Assembly (NCBI GenBank): GCA_037176885.1
Contig: JAWWNJ010000017.1
Location: 2,170,001 to 2,234,000, forward strand
Origin: Favolaschia claudopus
Taxonomy: Eukaryota; Basidiomycota; Agaricomycetes; Agaricales; Mycenaceae
Length of the DNA: 64,000 nucleotides
Direction of reading: 5' to 3'
Part shown: positions 43,112-55,504 of the stretch, piece by piece
Position numbering within the stretch: position 1 is the first letter of the stretch
How the letters are laid out: the number at the start of each line of letters is the position of its first letter
The notes under the pieces: generated by a model
Told to the model about the DNA's origin: nothing
Databases searched by the model: none
What the model saw: the letters and a program-made list of their open reading frames with translations, nothing else
Translations under genes and position numbers: made by a program

Positions 43112-43951
43112 ACAACCCATCTTCCTTTCAGCGAAATCTCGATATCCGACTTCTCGATACTCAGTCAGGCGTTCCAAATTCCATTCACGTCCGAATCCGT
43201 CGCCAACATCACTTTCAGACAAACGCTTGATCCCACTATGCTGCGGCGTTTCTTTCCTCCTGTAGCGCAGCTCAATCATCTTCTTCGGCATCTTCGGCAT
43301 CCTCTCGGCCGGAGGTCTGCGCGGCAATTGCCGGGGCTCAAAATGGCTAGTCGCTTTGTCGCACATGGAGATTCGCTGATCATGATGCCCACCTTTCAAT
43401 TTTGTGGCTAGTCTGTTCTCGAACGCTTTCTGACCGCACAGGCACATTGGCGGGTCGTTCAAAATTGTATAACTTAAACTGACCAAGTCGTTGACGGTCA
43501 TTCAAAGTTGGGTTCAACGACGTCTTCTACGGTCCCGAACGACAATTCAAACTCACCACATGGTGCAAATGACATCAGAATGCCAGCCCGTGAAAAGCCT
43601 AAGCATCTCCAAGCCCGCCAAGACAGCCTGCGACGTCAAGCAACACTTTCCAAACATTTTCGCCTTCATGCTCTTCAACTCTTGACTCCGGCTCCGACCA
43701 GCCTGAGACTTATTCGAATAGTCTGCCTACTAAACAACCTCAGTACTCAGCTCTTATCCCCGTTGCACTAGCAACATCCACTCGGAGTCCTGTGACAATT
43801 TCTGAATAGACTGAATTTCAATTTCAACATCGAACTGTCGTCAGCAATCACGGATTCAACGGGGTTTCAAGGAGAGGCAGTGCTAGGCTTATCTTCCCCC
43901 ACATTCACTTCCCTCTTCGCCGCTGTTTGCCTCAGCTTCTAGGTCACTGGT
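43112..43951. other. Gap with a doubtful minus-strand ORF
   Basis: An ATG at 43501 on the minus strand opens 144 codons down to 43067, overlapping the end of the F-box gene. PPMCLCGQ...GGHHDQRISMC is faintly like the first half of a GRF-type zinc finger, but the last cysteine is missing. I do not count it as a gene. The rest is the promoter side of the receptor gene. Confidence 0.3.
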
Positions 43952-45785
43952 ATGGCTTATAGTGAGGTCGGAGAGTTTGTCTGGACGCCGCATCTAGTGA
44001 ATGTCTCGTGCGTATGCAGTTAAGAAGAATTTGTGTTGTGCGACTCACTCGATTTACTCCGCGCAGCAACCAGCTATGGGCCATAACCGCCTCGGTAGGC
44101 GCTGCCCTCTGCGGCACCGTGCTTCTAGTCATTGCTATCCTGGCGTTGAATCCCGTGTCCCGACAATTTCTTGATCGAGTCAGTTTTCGTATCTTGGTGT
44201 GGACTTTAGTCGCCAAGTGAGTCAACTCCGCGCGCATTTTTTGCTCGTGGCCTCCAACTCGAATATTAGCACAGTCTTCGGAATAACCAACGCTGTCGGT
44301 GGGAAATTCAAAGGCCCGACCTGGGCATGCGCATTCGACATCTTTCTCCTCCAACTTACGCTCGAGCTATCCGGGTTTTTGTTGTTCTGTGTGGCCCTCA
44401 ATCTTCAGTGCGTTCATCCTCATTTTTTCACTTTGGATATCGTTTATCGTCGGTGTCTCTCCATAGACTGGTGGTGGTACATCAGGTTAACTGCCTCAAA
44501 CTCGAGAAGTTCTACATCATTGGCTCCATTGCGTTATCTTTGGCTCTGACCATCCCACCGTATGCTGCGAAGCAGTACGGGTGCGTCGTATGTCATTGAA
44601 ACTTCGAGATGTGGATTCTCAATTCCGGTAGATGGGATCCTCTCGTAGAGGATTGCTGGTACGCCAATGATGATCCTAAGCAGCGGTTGGCATGGCAGGT
44701 ACGTCTCGCTCAGTCTCGTCATCTACAAACTATTTCATCCCGCCGCAGATTGGCACCCAACTGTTTTGGACGCTCCTGACTGTCACCGGCGAGTTCGTCA
44801 CCTCCGCTACCGTTGTCATATACATGCTGCGCCATCGAGTACCTCTTCAACCCCACTCCTGAAGCTCGTCGTTGTACTGATATCTCATAAATAGACACGA
44901 ACAAGGAAGAGAATCAAAGGCACTCCTCCCTCTCAAGGACGATCGCGAACGGACTCTATTGGTGGACCGAGCGACTCCGTCTCTCATATCAATCTTTACC
45001 GGAACGTTATCTTGCGAATTGGTGCGATTCTCTTCCTTTGTTCATTCGGAAATTCTTGGATTCACAATGGTCCATTCAGTCCTCTACCCTCTCGCCTCCG
45101 CAGTCGTTAATCTGACAAGCGTCGTTTGTGTGATACACGCCACTCGGCACAACGGCGTGCAAAATTGGACGGATTATCGTATTCTCCTTCTCAGTGAGTT
45201 CGTGATTAATACTTTCCGATTGTTCACCTACTGAAAATCCTTCAGGCGATTTCATTTACGGAGGACGTGCGATTCTTTATGCATGTCTTGCTGCCACTGA
45301 CCCAGTAAGCCCTGATTCTCTCAAACTTCATCTGAACCCACGATTGATCAGTAATCCAGGCTCTCACCCGTGCCGTCCGCGCCTGGCTCCAGTACCACGG
45401 CTTCCTCTCTTCGGGATCTTCCTCAGAACTCGCACACTCGCGCATCGGTGTCTCGACGACGACAAACTCGCGACCAAATGCCCTCTCCGTGCACATCGAA
45501 CTGGCGACGGTGCAGCAAGACGACGACGGGGTGATTATTGAGTCGGATCACGGGCATAGCAGCAAGGATTCGTCGACGTTCGCATTCAAGGCGCCCGCTT
45601 CCGATATCGAAGCATCACCCAACTTGAAAGAATTGCCACCTATTCCTGTGACGGAGGGAAATCATCGTGTGTCGTCTCCGATTTCGATTTCACTGTCGAA
45701 CGAGGATGGGGCGAGGTGGCGGCAGCAACAATGGGCGGCGAGGAATTTGGAGAGGCAGAGGGAGGAGTTTCAACGACGAATCTAG
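43952..45785 (+). CDS. Seven-transmembrane GPCR-like receptor, 446 aa
   Basis: Ten exons: 43952-44007, 44067-44216, 44270-44407, 44467-44580, 44632-44698, 44749-44838, 44895-45021, 45080-45193, 45246-45304 and 45360-45785. All phases fit. About seven hydrophobic helices are seen, with a short extracellular N-terminus. A third loop contains WDPLVEDCWY with a cysteine, followed by a helix (QLFWTLLTVTGEFVTSATVVIYML). A basic cytoplasmic loop and the signature YRNVILRIVLYPL come next. A long hydrophilic tail (about 130 residues) follows the last helix and ends in a Gln/Arg-rich coiled segment. Fungi have many such cAMP-receptor-like or nutrient GPCRs acting through G proteins; the ligand is unknown. 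Confidence 0.82.
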
Positions 45786-46050
45786 GAAGAGGGGAAGAAG
45801 TGAAAGATGTATCTCAAACCGTATGAATTGTATTTCAAGTTCTCTGTAGTATCAATAGTGGGGCGATTCTTTGAGTCTTGTGCTGATAGTCTTACTCTTG
45901 GATGCAAGCAGCGGCAGATATCGATCCTGATTGGAAAAAAATGAAGCAGCACACTGCAATTCCGAGTCGAACAGAATATTATTCCCATCTATCTTTGAGC
46001 ACATTTCAAGCATCGTATCGCGAGGTTTGCGCACTGGAGATATTCACCGG

Positions 46051-47456
46051 TCACTTGTCCGACCCTGGTGGTTTATCCTGTGCCGCGATCACCGAGTCTG
46101 GGTCTTGGTTGAAACATAAATCATGTTCGCTCTGCCCATGCGGACGAAACCGAAGACTGAACGTCTCCGCAGTCGCAGGCGCGTTGGTTGTCTCGGGAAT
46201 CGAGAGCGGGTCGGTTTCATTTGCTCGCGATGCCGGGACTCCGAGCAGGAAATTACTCAGTAGTGTTAGTGTGTATATCCGTCCTTGGCAGAACCAAAAT
46301 ATTGTTGAAACTGTTGTAAAAATAAATCGGTTTTGTCACTTTTCGCGCGGGATGAGCGCGGGAAGTGGATAATTACCTGAACTTCCAGCGGCCAGTAGTA
46401 CCATGTGAATTATCGTGAACGATGCTACCAGGAGTCCGGATGTTAGGCTGAGAATGAGCATGCGACGAATCAAGCTGTTGAATTGGTGTAGTTAGCTGAC
46501 GAGAGACTTAGGATAGAAAGTAGGAGCCGTACGACTGGATCGTGCGCCGCCGAGGTACGACGGGAAGGGACAATTCCATCTTGTGAAACGTCACCGCCAG
46601 TGCGATTGCGATCAGAAAGTCGGTGGCAGCACATGTCACCGCCCCAATGCTAGACAAATTAGTTCATGCCTGGTCTACAGGATGCAAAACGACAACGCAC
46701 TTGCCGAAATTCCTGAACTTCAATAGCCCTAAAGCGCACACAACGGCAAAAGTGCACGAGAAGCCAAGCTACGCAATAACGATGAGATAAACTCATTCAT
46801 AACAGACGGAGACGCACATGAACGAATATGTTGAGCACGAGAAAACCGGTGAGAAGCCGCTGTTTCGCACTTGGACCGCCTTTCAATACTTGCACGAAAG
46901 CTTGGATAACAAACTCACAGAGCATAGAATATATAGCACAGAAACGCTTGTTCCACAGACGCTGTGATATATGTTGAAAATATCGTGAGCGAAGCTTCCC
47001 ACTGCATAGTGCTATCCGCGTAGTGCGCTTCGAAGTCGACGCCGGGATATTGAATGAGCGCTACGTAGACTTGAGCACAAACGGCGATGGTACAGGCGAG
47101 GTCAGAGCAGAGCAAGACGACTACGCCGGCTTTGTGCGAAGCCAAACGTCCGGGCCGGTGAAAGTACTCCACGGCGAGAACAATTTCCAGCATGTATAGC
47201 GCAGCGTTGAGCCATGACGCTAGCAGGACGAGTCTGCCAAGAAGGAGTTGCGAGTTGCGACGAGATGTTAGTTTTGTGAGCAGTGTGATTCAAGTGGGTC
47301 ACTGACGCGTTGTTGGATAGCATTATCGTCGACGCTGCGCACCATCCAAGGACTGAGCTGGACAATCGGTGGCTCTGGTGAGGGAAGAAGAGAGAGACGG
47401 AATAGAAGCAAATGAGTTACGTACCTCATATTCTCGGTGAGACATTGGTGAGACAT
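46051..47456 (-). CDS. DUF6534-type integral membrane protein, 335 aa
   Basis: Eight exons: 47456-47425, 47372-47307, 47233-46919, 46869-46818, 46768-46701, 46649-46533, 46474-46377 and 46310-46051. Introns are 49-73 bp and all phases agree. The protein has about seven membrane helices, with ASWLNAALYMLEIVLAVEYF, FSTYITASVEQAFLCYIFYA, TDFLIAIALAVTFHKM and the characteristic last helix segment GRIYTLTLLSNFL, then a soluble tail. This domain of unknown function is expanded in Agaricomycetes and is receptor-like in topology. It is tail-to-tail with the GPCR-like gene, 265 bp apart. The first exon encodes only ten residues, so the start is the least certain part. Confidence 0.78.
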
Positions 47457-50400
47457 TTTAAATTCTGCGATGTCATGCATGGCTGCAGTACTTGACAGAC
47501 GGAGATTAACCAGGGAGTTAGAACGGGATTGGGAGGGGTGAAGAGCCTCAATCCATACTGGGGGATAATACAGCTCGTCCAGTCTCTGCGAACATGGAGG
47601 AGTTGTGCAGGAAACCGGGAAAGTTCTAAACAAATGGGGAACACCTGGATGACAACGGCGAGAGTCGAGACAAGCCTGCCGAAAAAGGTCGCCGATCAAA
47701 ATGAGTACTATTCTTGTTGTTGTTTTCATCAAGTCTCACCGACCGAATTGGGGACCCTAAGCCGCCTTGGTATGTGAATACTGTCAGAGGTGGCAACTAG
47801 CCGACATTAGTTTAGTCAAAGGGACAAATCAAGGTGTATACCGCTGTCCGATGAGGTGACGGAGCGGACATAGGCGCCCACAAAAATATCAAGGCTGGAG
47901 ACGGGGAAGAGCTTTGCCTCGGGCAATGAATCCTACATCTGAACCACCGATATACCGTCGCACTGGCAGGCAGAAACCCCGCCGTACGCCGCCCCACCGA
48001 GTCTCAGGCGGGTTGACAAGGCTATGAACGATCTTCCAAGCTCTCCTAGCATTTTCTCAATCGAGTAACCCGCTCGCCGTGTACAACAAGAGGAAGTGTG
48101 GGGAAGACGATGGAGGTTGAGAGCAGATCGCCACGTCACATCATCACTTCGAGGTCATAGTCAGGTGCCGGTGTGACAGGCGTGACATTCCTCCTTCTCT
48201 CTGCCCCAACCACCAATTCCATCGTACAACCGACTGAGAGCTCTTGTCGCTCGTCTTGTTGCAGAATGCCACTGGAGGCTGGCGGGATGACTATCGCAAC
48301 GATCCAACGCACGTATACTAGGTAAGTACTGCGAAGTTGCTGGAAACAAACTGGAAAGCCAAAATTGACGATTTTTCGCAAGTCACTGAAAATATTAATA
48401 ATCGCTGGTAAGTAGATTCAAGCTAGGCCCGGGCGCAGAGTAATTAAACACAGTCGCTTGTTTCAATCTGACCGCCCCGTTCATTGACCCCCGTGCACGC
48501 GTGGACCTAGGAAGATAACGACAAGTACTCAGTACTGGTTCGCGTCTAGTCATTAAGTATTCAATCCGACTTGATTCACACAGCATTGAATCACGCATTC
48601 AGTCGAGATGGATCACTGTCTACGCTGTGGCTTTCATTCAGCCACTTTGTTCATCATGGCCACCACATCCGCAAAGAAACAGTCTCCGAAAATACGTTCG
48701 ACCTTGAAGTATGCATATTACCGGTATCCGCGAACGAAGGATGGATGCGTGTAATAAGTTAGACAACAAGTTTTGTGACAATGACTTCCTTATAATTTGC
48801 TCAAACTGTCCACAGTCTATCTATCGTTCAGCGTAATTCTAGATATCTAGAACAGCAAATCAGTGTTGGGCGAAGCACCATGATCGGTGAAACAACGGCT
48901 TGCCTTCGCGCACCTCATTCCGTGTTACTCTACGCCTGTCTGAAGAAGAGGACTGACTCTCGGTGCACTCGGACGTTCGATATTCACGAAGGAACAAGAC
49001 TCCCTCCCATAAATCAACTCGTGTCTGGGAACAGCCTAACCGTCGCTGGAAGACGAAGAACTGGTGCTCCGAAATAAATATAGGAATGATATGGTTCCGA
49101 CAATCGACAACGCATGCGCGCAGACGAAAATCAATTTGGTTTGGATGATGGAAGCGCTTCTTTGGTTCGAACATACTATTCGTTGGAACTCTGGGTGTTA
49201 TTACCGGTATGCTCTTTGATGTTCTCCAGTTTTGGACCTACAGCGCCCATTCAAAATCTCATTCAGGTAGATCGCTTTTGTTATTTATTGCCTCTTCGGT
49301 CACAGCAGTGAAGGATTTACTCAGCGACACGACTCTTGTTACTTCAACTTTCCTTTCCTTCCTTGGTCTTGCCCTGGTGCTAAATCGGACAACTGGATTG
49401 GATTCCGTCTTTGACGAATTTCTCAGGTACATAATTCTATTACAGTGCTCTCTATTGAAGTTGCTCTTGAACTTATTTTCAGCGAGTAATGTCACGAATT
49501 CAAGGTTAGATTCTTCATCTGTCCCCTTCAAGTCCCCTTTCACTCACTCTAACTTCGTTATTTCTTCCGAACAAACGAACCGAACCGAACCACCTTCCCA
49601 CAAACTCAGGGACGCAGGCTATCCCCGGTATCAGATGGCACCATCTGACCAACTGACCATCTGATACCCTCCCGGCGCGGCAGTCGTCTTGGCTTCCGGC
49701 GCCTCGAAGTTCTAATACGAAAGAGTCGGAAATTCAAATTTTATTTATTGCGTCCTTCTCTTTTCTTTTTCTCATTCTCATTCTCACTCCATAGAGATGC
49801 CTGACCCGTCTGTGTTTCTTCGCCCCACCCATCACACCTTTACAAAAAAACTCCCCAGCCTCATCTCCCAGTTAGCATGGGCGCTGGAACACACGTGTAA
49901 CCACTCCGCAGCACCCCCACGCCATTCCAATTCAAATCACCAAATCACACATTCGCAACATAGCAACATGGTGAACTGATCACCCATCCGATCGCATCTC
50001 CGCGCGGTGTTCGCAACGACGATTCAATCAGTGCATGATTTCTCAGTGGCGATTTCCCACACGGCCGCCGCCACGCATCAGGCGCCGAGCCGATGCGAAC
50101 GGGGATGCAATCAGCCAATCAGCGATTTGCTTGCGGGCCGGTGGGGTCAGCGGGGATGACTGGAATATGTATGGGTGCCTCGTTTTCTTTTTCCGTCTTT
50201 TGCAGCCTCTGAGTCCCCGACATTGCCGTCGAAGAGTTTTAGGATACGGTAGAAACAAGGGAAAGCGAATCCATGACTGGGATTTGCAAAACAAAGTCTT
50301 GGAATTCGGAATCCTTCTTTTATGAGGGCCTACGGTATGTAGAGGAGACAAATACGAAATACGATAGCGATTCGTGCACAAAGACGAGGAGAAAGGAATA

Positions 50401-50581
50401 GAGAAGTAAAGTAATACAGCGAGACAAGGTATCGTCTAAGTAACACTAGGAGGAAGAGAAAGAGGAGGAGGGAAACGATAACTGAGTACATAATACATAC
50501 GGTGCTTTCATAGAAACGAATGAGATTTTGGTGGTATGTATGGGAGTCCCGAAACGGAGAAGAAACAACAGATCGACGATG
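47457..50581. other. Sparse region without a convincing gene
   Basis: Two frames deserve mention. Minus strand 48381-48136 is open to a stop with coding-like codons (LSVGCTMELVVGAE) and an acceptor-like site, but no start. Plus strand 49160-49500 is hydrophobic (LFVGTLGVITGMLFDVLQFWTY) and could be a remnant of a DUF6534-like gene. Neither is complete. No repeats or RNA genes were recognised. Confidence 0.35.
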
Positions 50582-50651
50582 AATGGGATGGGATGGGATG
50601 GGGAAGAGAGTACGGGTACACATATCTTATGTTATGTTATGTTATGTTATA
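50582..50651. repeat. Two microsatellites, GGGAT and TTATG
   Basis: GGGAT units repeat near 50585-50603. TTATG units repeat near 50627-50649. Both lie in the 3' flank of the GATA factor gene. Confidence 0.8.
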
Positions 50652-50767
50652 ACGAATAAATACCATGCGCGGCGGCGACGAGGAGGGCAGCAGGGAGCGA
50701 ACCCGCTCCTCTTCCTATTTTCTGTTTCTTCTGCGCTTCCCCGACCCGCCCAAACACAGAACACAGC

Positions 50768-52053
50768 TCAATCCTCCTTCCCATTCCCATTCCCATTAAC
50801 CACCACCGCACCCGCAACAGGCGACGCCCTCCCACTAGCACTCTCGGGGACCTTGCCATTCGGACTCGTCTTCGCTGCCGACGCGGGCTTCCCATTCGTC
50901 TGCGGCTGGGGCGCAGGCGTCCCGGGCTGCGACGGCGGCTGTGGCGGCGCGGATACAGCGGAAACGGGGGCTGAGACAGGCGCGTACACCGCGGCGGGGT
51001 GCTGCGGCACGGACGGCGGCGGGTACGCGACGGGCGCGGGGGGTGGGGTGCCTGGTGCGGGGGCTTGGAGGGGGGCGGGGTTCGGTGGGGGGTAGGGCTG
51101 TGTGAGGAAGAAGGGGGGATTAGCGATGGATGGAGGCAAGAGAGGAGGGGAAGGGGGAAGATGAAAGAGGGAAAGACTGTTCCCAAAAAGGAAGTCAAGT
51201 CAAGTCGACTCGACGAAGGCAAAGAAAGAACAAAGGAAGGAGAACAAAGACGGGGTAGGGGGAGTGAAAGGATAAGACACGAACCTGAGCTGCCGAGCGC
51301 GCGCTTAAAGTCGACGACGCTAGCGGACCGCGTTTGTGTGGGAACTGCTCGGGTCGGGGACGATTGTGGGTCCGCTCGAATAGGCCGCATTTGTTACAGA
51401 GCTGTGGGGGTCGTGTTAACATCATACAACAGAGAACAAAGCACGAAGCCGAAAGGACGAAAGACGAAAGAAAAGAAGAAATGACATACCACTTTCCCCG
51501 GACTCAAATTACTCCTCCTCCACGTACTCGTATCCGTCGTGCAGCAATTAAAACACCTCCTCCTCACCCGATCGCTCAGCTTCGTCGCCGCATCGTCCGT
51601 ATGCACCACCTGAATCACCCCGCCCGCGCCCGGCGGCCCACCCACCTGCGGCGGCGGCGGCCCCATCGGCGGCGCGCTCATAACCGCGCCGGGCATCGGG
51701 TACGGCACGTACCCCCCAAACGGCGGCGGCGGCGGCGCATACTGCTGGTGGTGCCCGGGGTGGTGGTGCTGCTCGTACGCGTGCCGCCCGTCGTCGTGCC
51801 CCGGGTGGGGTGCGCCGTACATGTGGTGCGTGGGCGGCGGGGGCGGCGGCGCGTACATGTACCCGCCGGAGTAGCCGCGCGACATGTCGTAGGCGGCGTA
51901 GTGGTGCTGCGCGGGGTGTGGTGCGGGCGGGGGCGGTGGGGAGCGGCCGCGGCTGTGGTGGCCGCCGTGCGAGGCGGGGAGGGGCGGGGTGGAGACGTGG
52001 GAGGGGCGGTCGAGGGAGGAGGCTTGAGAGGGGGCGGGGGAGGCTGAAGGCAT
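50768..52053 (-). CDS. GATA-type zinc finger transcription factor, 336 aa
   Basis: Exons 52053-51490, 51401-51285 and 51097-50768 join over introns of 88 and 187 bp. The first 165 residues are Pro/His/Gly/Tyr-rich with low complexity. One GATA finger spans about residues 167-200: CFNCCTTDTSTWRRSNLSPGK, then CNKCGLFERTHNRPRP, i.e. CX2C-X18-CX2C with the TSTWRR core. An intron splits the finger. The C-terminal third is Pro/Ala-rich and ends in a short Asn/Gly-rich stretch. Such factors bind GATA sites and in fungi control nitrogen, light or iron responses; which one applies cannot be told. An upstream in-frame exon (ending near 52120, HSELIAFLAA) might extend the N-terminus through an intron with a GTGTAA donor. 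Confidence 0.8.
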
Positions 52054-53647
52054 CTGATGATGGGGTTGTTGGTGATGATAAACTTTTCGACTTGAAAGGC
52101 GGGTGTGGCGTAGTCTTACACTGCCGCCAAGAACGCTATGAGCTCGCTATGGGAGACGACGTCGAGGGGGTTGTGATCGTTGGGCGAGGCAGGGTCGACG
52201 AGGGCGCAGAACGGCGAGAAAGTCTTTGAGGTGGTCAAAGAACGCGGCGCAGAGAGTTGGGGGTGATGTGGATGATGGGGGATCGAAACAGCGAAAAGAG
52301 CGAGTTTGACGGTTTTTATGGTGACAAACAACGGAAAAGAAAAGAAGCCGAAAACCCGAAACAGCGGATCGATGATCGCAACGTGATCAGATGGTCATGA
52401 TTCTGATCAGTTGCCACCAGATCGATCCACACAGCCTCCGGTGAGCCGGTTCGCTTCATCGATCGCTCTCAGGGTCCGCTTGTGAGCGAGAGGGGTCTGG
52501 ACTTCAGTTGAGTTCGAGTTCACATGAATTCAGCGCACCGATATCCAGGCGGAAAGACGCCCGCAAGCGTGCCATAAATTTTGGTGGGAGATCGGCAGTT
52601 GCCAACCGAGTCCGAGCCGAAGAAACTGCGAAGCCATGCCTTCGAAGTTCGCGGACGCCGGACGGTCCCGGGGGGAGGTCTCTGAGAGTCAACTTCGATA
52701 CAGAAGAAGGCTCGCATTCGTGAAATTACGCGCTGTGAACCAAAATAGTCCAGACAATAGAGAAGTGGAAGGTAATTTCATGTACATACCTGAGAAATTC
52801 GGAATTCAGGTGCATCATATCAACCGATTTTAGCATCCAGAATGAGCAAGCGTAAGCGAGGAAAATATAGCGCGGGACACTGGTCTTGTACATGTTGTTG
52901 AATAAATTCTTTGCGTGTCAGTGAAGCGGATTGAATGATAGAAGAGATTTACCCGGATGAGAATATCATAGGAGTTGCGATGTAAGTCCAGGAAGGAGAA
53001 AGCATTGCAGAGAGCATAAGAGTTCCAGCGAACACCGCAAGCCAAAGAAAGACTTCCATCGCCGAGACCAAATTGCGCTTGAGGTCCGAAAGTTCCTGGC
53101 TACACAATCGTCGACGAATTTGAGATATTTATGGTCAGTTTCGTGGGTTGTCGGGAGCATATCATTCCTGCACTTATTTTGAAACGCGACTTCTTGGTTC
53201 GTCTTTGAGCGACGAGATATTCATAATTCCTGGTTCGGCTGTTGCCAAGAGAAGCTTTGAGTCGCCAGTGGGTGCCTGGGAGCGCTCGAAAGTCCGAGTC
53301 GCGAATACCCGCCAGGATCGTCGTAGGTGTTAAGGAGGGATGAGGGGAAGCATGATGGTGGGTGGAGACAAGACGGGGGTTTATTTGTTCGTGATCATGA
53401 TGCTTCGAGTTTTTTTGTTTGCCCAACAGTGATTTGCTGTTCGGGAGTCGGGAGTCGGGCATTGCCGAACTTCTCCAAGTCATCGCGTCTCTTGCCTTCC
53501 ACCACCATCTCAAATGATTTCCGTGCTTATTTCGTGTCATGTATCCGCGTTCCAAACTCAACGAATACATCCCAATACCAAAAACCACAACCAAACAAAC
53601 ACTTCACGCCATCCCATCCCATACCACCTCCACAAACCATTGACCAA
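52054..53647. other. Promoter side of the GATA gene, then gap
   Basis: 52116-52330 on the minus strand could be an upstream exon of the GATA gene, but it lacks an ATG. From 52340 to 53640 I see no convincing gene. Long minus-strand frames near 53100-53594 have no start or domain. Confidence 0.35.
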
Positions 53648-54222
53648 TCACTCATTAATCTCAATCCCCTTCGCCCGATCCGCCGCCTCCGTCTCCAAAT
53701 CCTCCTTCGACCCCTTCGTAAACCCATTCACCGTCCCCTCGTTCTCGAAACACAGAACACTCTGAATCTTCTTTGCGCCGATGCTCTGCGAGTCGTCGGA
53801 GAATTGCTCGAAGACGGCTTGGCCGGCGTTGAAGTCGCAGTTCGGGAGTCTGTGAGTGTGTATTGTATAAGTATAATTATATATGCATCATAAAATAGGG
53901 AAGGAATGGGGGAACGGGTGCGAGGGATGGGATGCGAGGGAGAATACGCACGGGAAGGCCGCACAATCCGCATCGGCATTCAAGACGAGGGATTGCACGC
54001 CGGGGGTGTTGGTGCAGGACTCGAGGGTAATGGGTTTGCAGGTTCCACTGCCGTTTGTGCCGGTGCAGAATTGCGGGTTGACGCGCGCGCGTGATGCCTA
54101 CATCAACTCCATTAACACAGTACTCTCGACATGCGAAGTGGTAGGGATGGACGCACGAGCGGCGCGCTGAGCGCGGAGAGGGAGAGGACAGAGAGGACTG
54201 CGATCGACGCAGAGAAGAACAT
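53648..54222 (-). CDS. Small secreted cysteine-containing protein, 137 aa
   Basis: Exons 54222-54157, 54097-53952 and 53849-53648 join over introns of 59 and 102 bp with all phases in agreement. A clear signal peptide (MFFSASIAVLSVLSLSALSA) is followed by a mature domain with six cysteines (FCTGT, GTCKP, ESCTN, ADCAA, PNCDF, VLCFE) and an acidic Glu/Lys-rich helical end. It is likely secreted and disulfide-bonded. The function is unknown. The layout of FCTGTN..GTC and PNCDF is seen in other mushroom secreted proteins, but I cannot name a family. Confidence 0.7.
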
Positions 54223-54566
54223 GGTGGAAGGAAATAAAAGAAAAGTGTGGAAGAAAAAAAATGGGAGAAGAGAAGAGAATGATGGAGTGGGAGATACAGG
54301 TCCGTATTTATAGGTTTTGCGGAGATGGATGGATGACAGCGGGACGCGCGGTATCCAGTTGGCGGGGATCCGGGTGAAATGTCGAGGACCATCAGGACCG
54401 GCGAAGCGCCGGTTGTGCTGTGAATTTGCTCTTAGCATTCTAGTGATGGGCCCGATACTTCCCTGAGCCGCGTTCACAGTTTAATTCGAGATATTGGAAG
54501 TATCTTGCGAGCCGGATGCAGAACACGCACTTTGTCTGTTCCAGGTCTGAACGTATGGGCGATATA
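54223..54566. other. Upstream region of the 137-aa secreted-protein gene
   Basis: This stretch contains a TATTTATAGG TATA-like box at about 54304-54313, 80 to 90 bp before the start codon. Nothing else is seen. Confidence 0.4.
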
Positions 54567-55502
54567 GCGTGCAAAAAGTATTTTCAACTTACTCCCGGGT
54601 TTTTGCTAAAATTTGGACAACTTCGGGATGCTGCAACTTGAGGAGGTGCGCAACTCAGATTATTGATGGGACAACTTTGAGTCCTTGCAACTTTCGAAGG
54701 ATACTACTCCGCAGGGAGGAGACGCAACTTCGGATTGACCTTGTGCACTCTTAACTGCCGATACTGAATATGTAACCACAGAAACCTTTAGAGAGCCGGC
54801 ATTGGTTGACTTGTTCTTGATCCGCCAGATCCGCTGCTCAGCCCGTCTCGAGATGGCATTGCGACGGCTTAATGCGGTGAGCTCGGCATTCTCGATTCAT
54901 CTGAATTTCTGTCAGTATCTCGGCGGCATTGTAGGGTTCTGCTTGTTCAATTTTTCCCAATGTGAAAGAGGTGTCCTGCAATGCCACCCTAACCCTTACA
55001 GTCGCATTATGATTGATAGGACATTTTGTGATGCATTTCCCATTCACCTGCCTCGTTTCGAGCTCAGCTCTCCGAATGAGTCTTCGACTCTTCGGTGCTT
55101 GCAAACTGATTGATTTCAGTCTGTGGTGTGTCGTGAAGCACAACAGCAAACCATTGCTAGCGAGTTTAAGTACAATGCTCAGGAAGTATTCAGATTAGTT
55201 CGGCGCTAAAACCTCCGGCGGCCGTGTGGCCCGATGATTCAATGTCTAACGGCGCGGAGGATCGACGGAAACTCACAAATTCAACACAAATTTCTACAAG
55301 GCAGCACATGCGACCGAAATTTCTCAAGTTGTAGCCAAGACCCGTACAAGTTGCAGCCGTTGAGACATGGTAGGTAGTAAGTTTCAGCGGCTCAAAGTTG
55401 TAGTAATTTCTCAAGTTGCATCTTGCCGAAGTAGCTGCAAGACTGAAGTTGACCAAAATTCTGCACAAATATGCAAGTTGTCCCAGAAAACTTTTTGCAC
55501 AG
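54567..55502. mobile_element. TA-flanked non-autonomous element with CAACTT subterminal repeats
   Basis: The ends (GC or CT)GTGCAAAAAG are inverted copies of each other and are flanked by TA on both sides (54565-54566, 55503-55504). About six CAACTT motifs lie within 170 bp of the left end and about eight AAGTTG motifs within 200 bp of the right end, all in mirrored orientation. The TA duplication suggests the Tc1/mariner superfamily. No transposase ORF is present in the 936 bp. Confidence 0.65.
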
Positions 55503-55504
55503 TA

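Noticed and set aside
43067..43501. GRF zinc finger gene on the minus strand
   Set aside because: It overlaps the F-box gene end, lacks the last cysteine and the usual aromatic positions, and has no splice support.
53100..53594. Minus-strand frame of 164 codons
   Set aside because: No convincing start, domain or codon pattern. It lies in the 3' flank of a secreted-protein gene.
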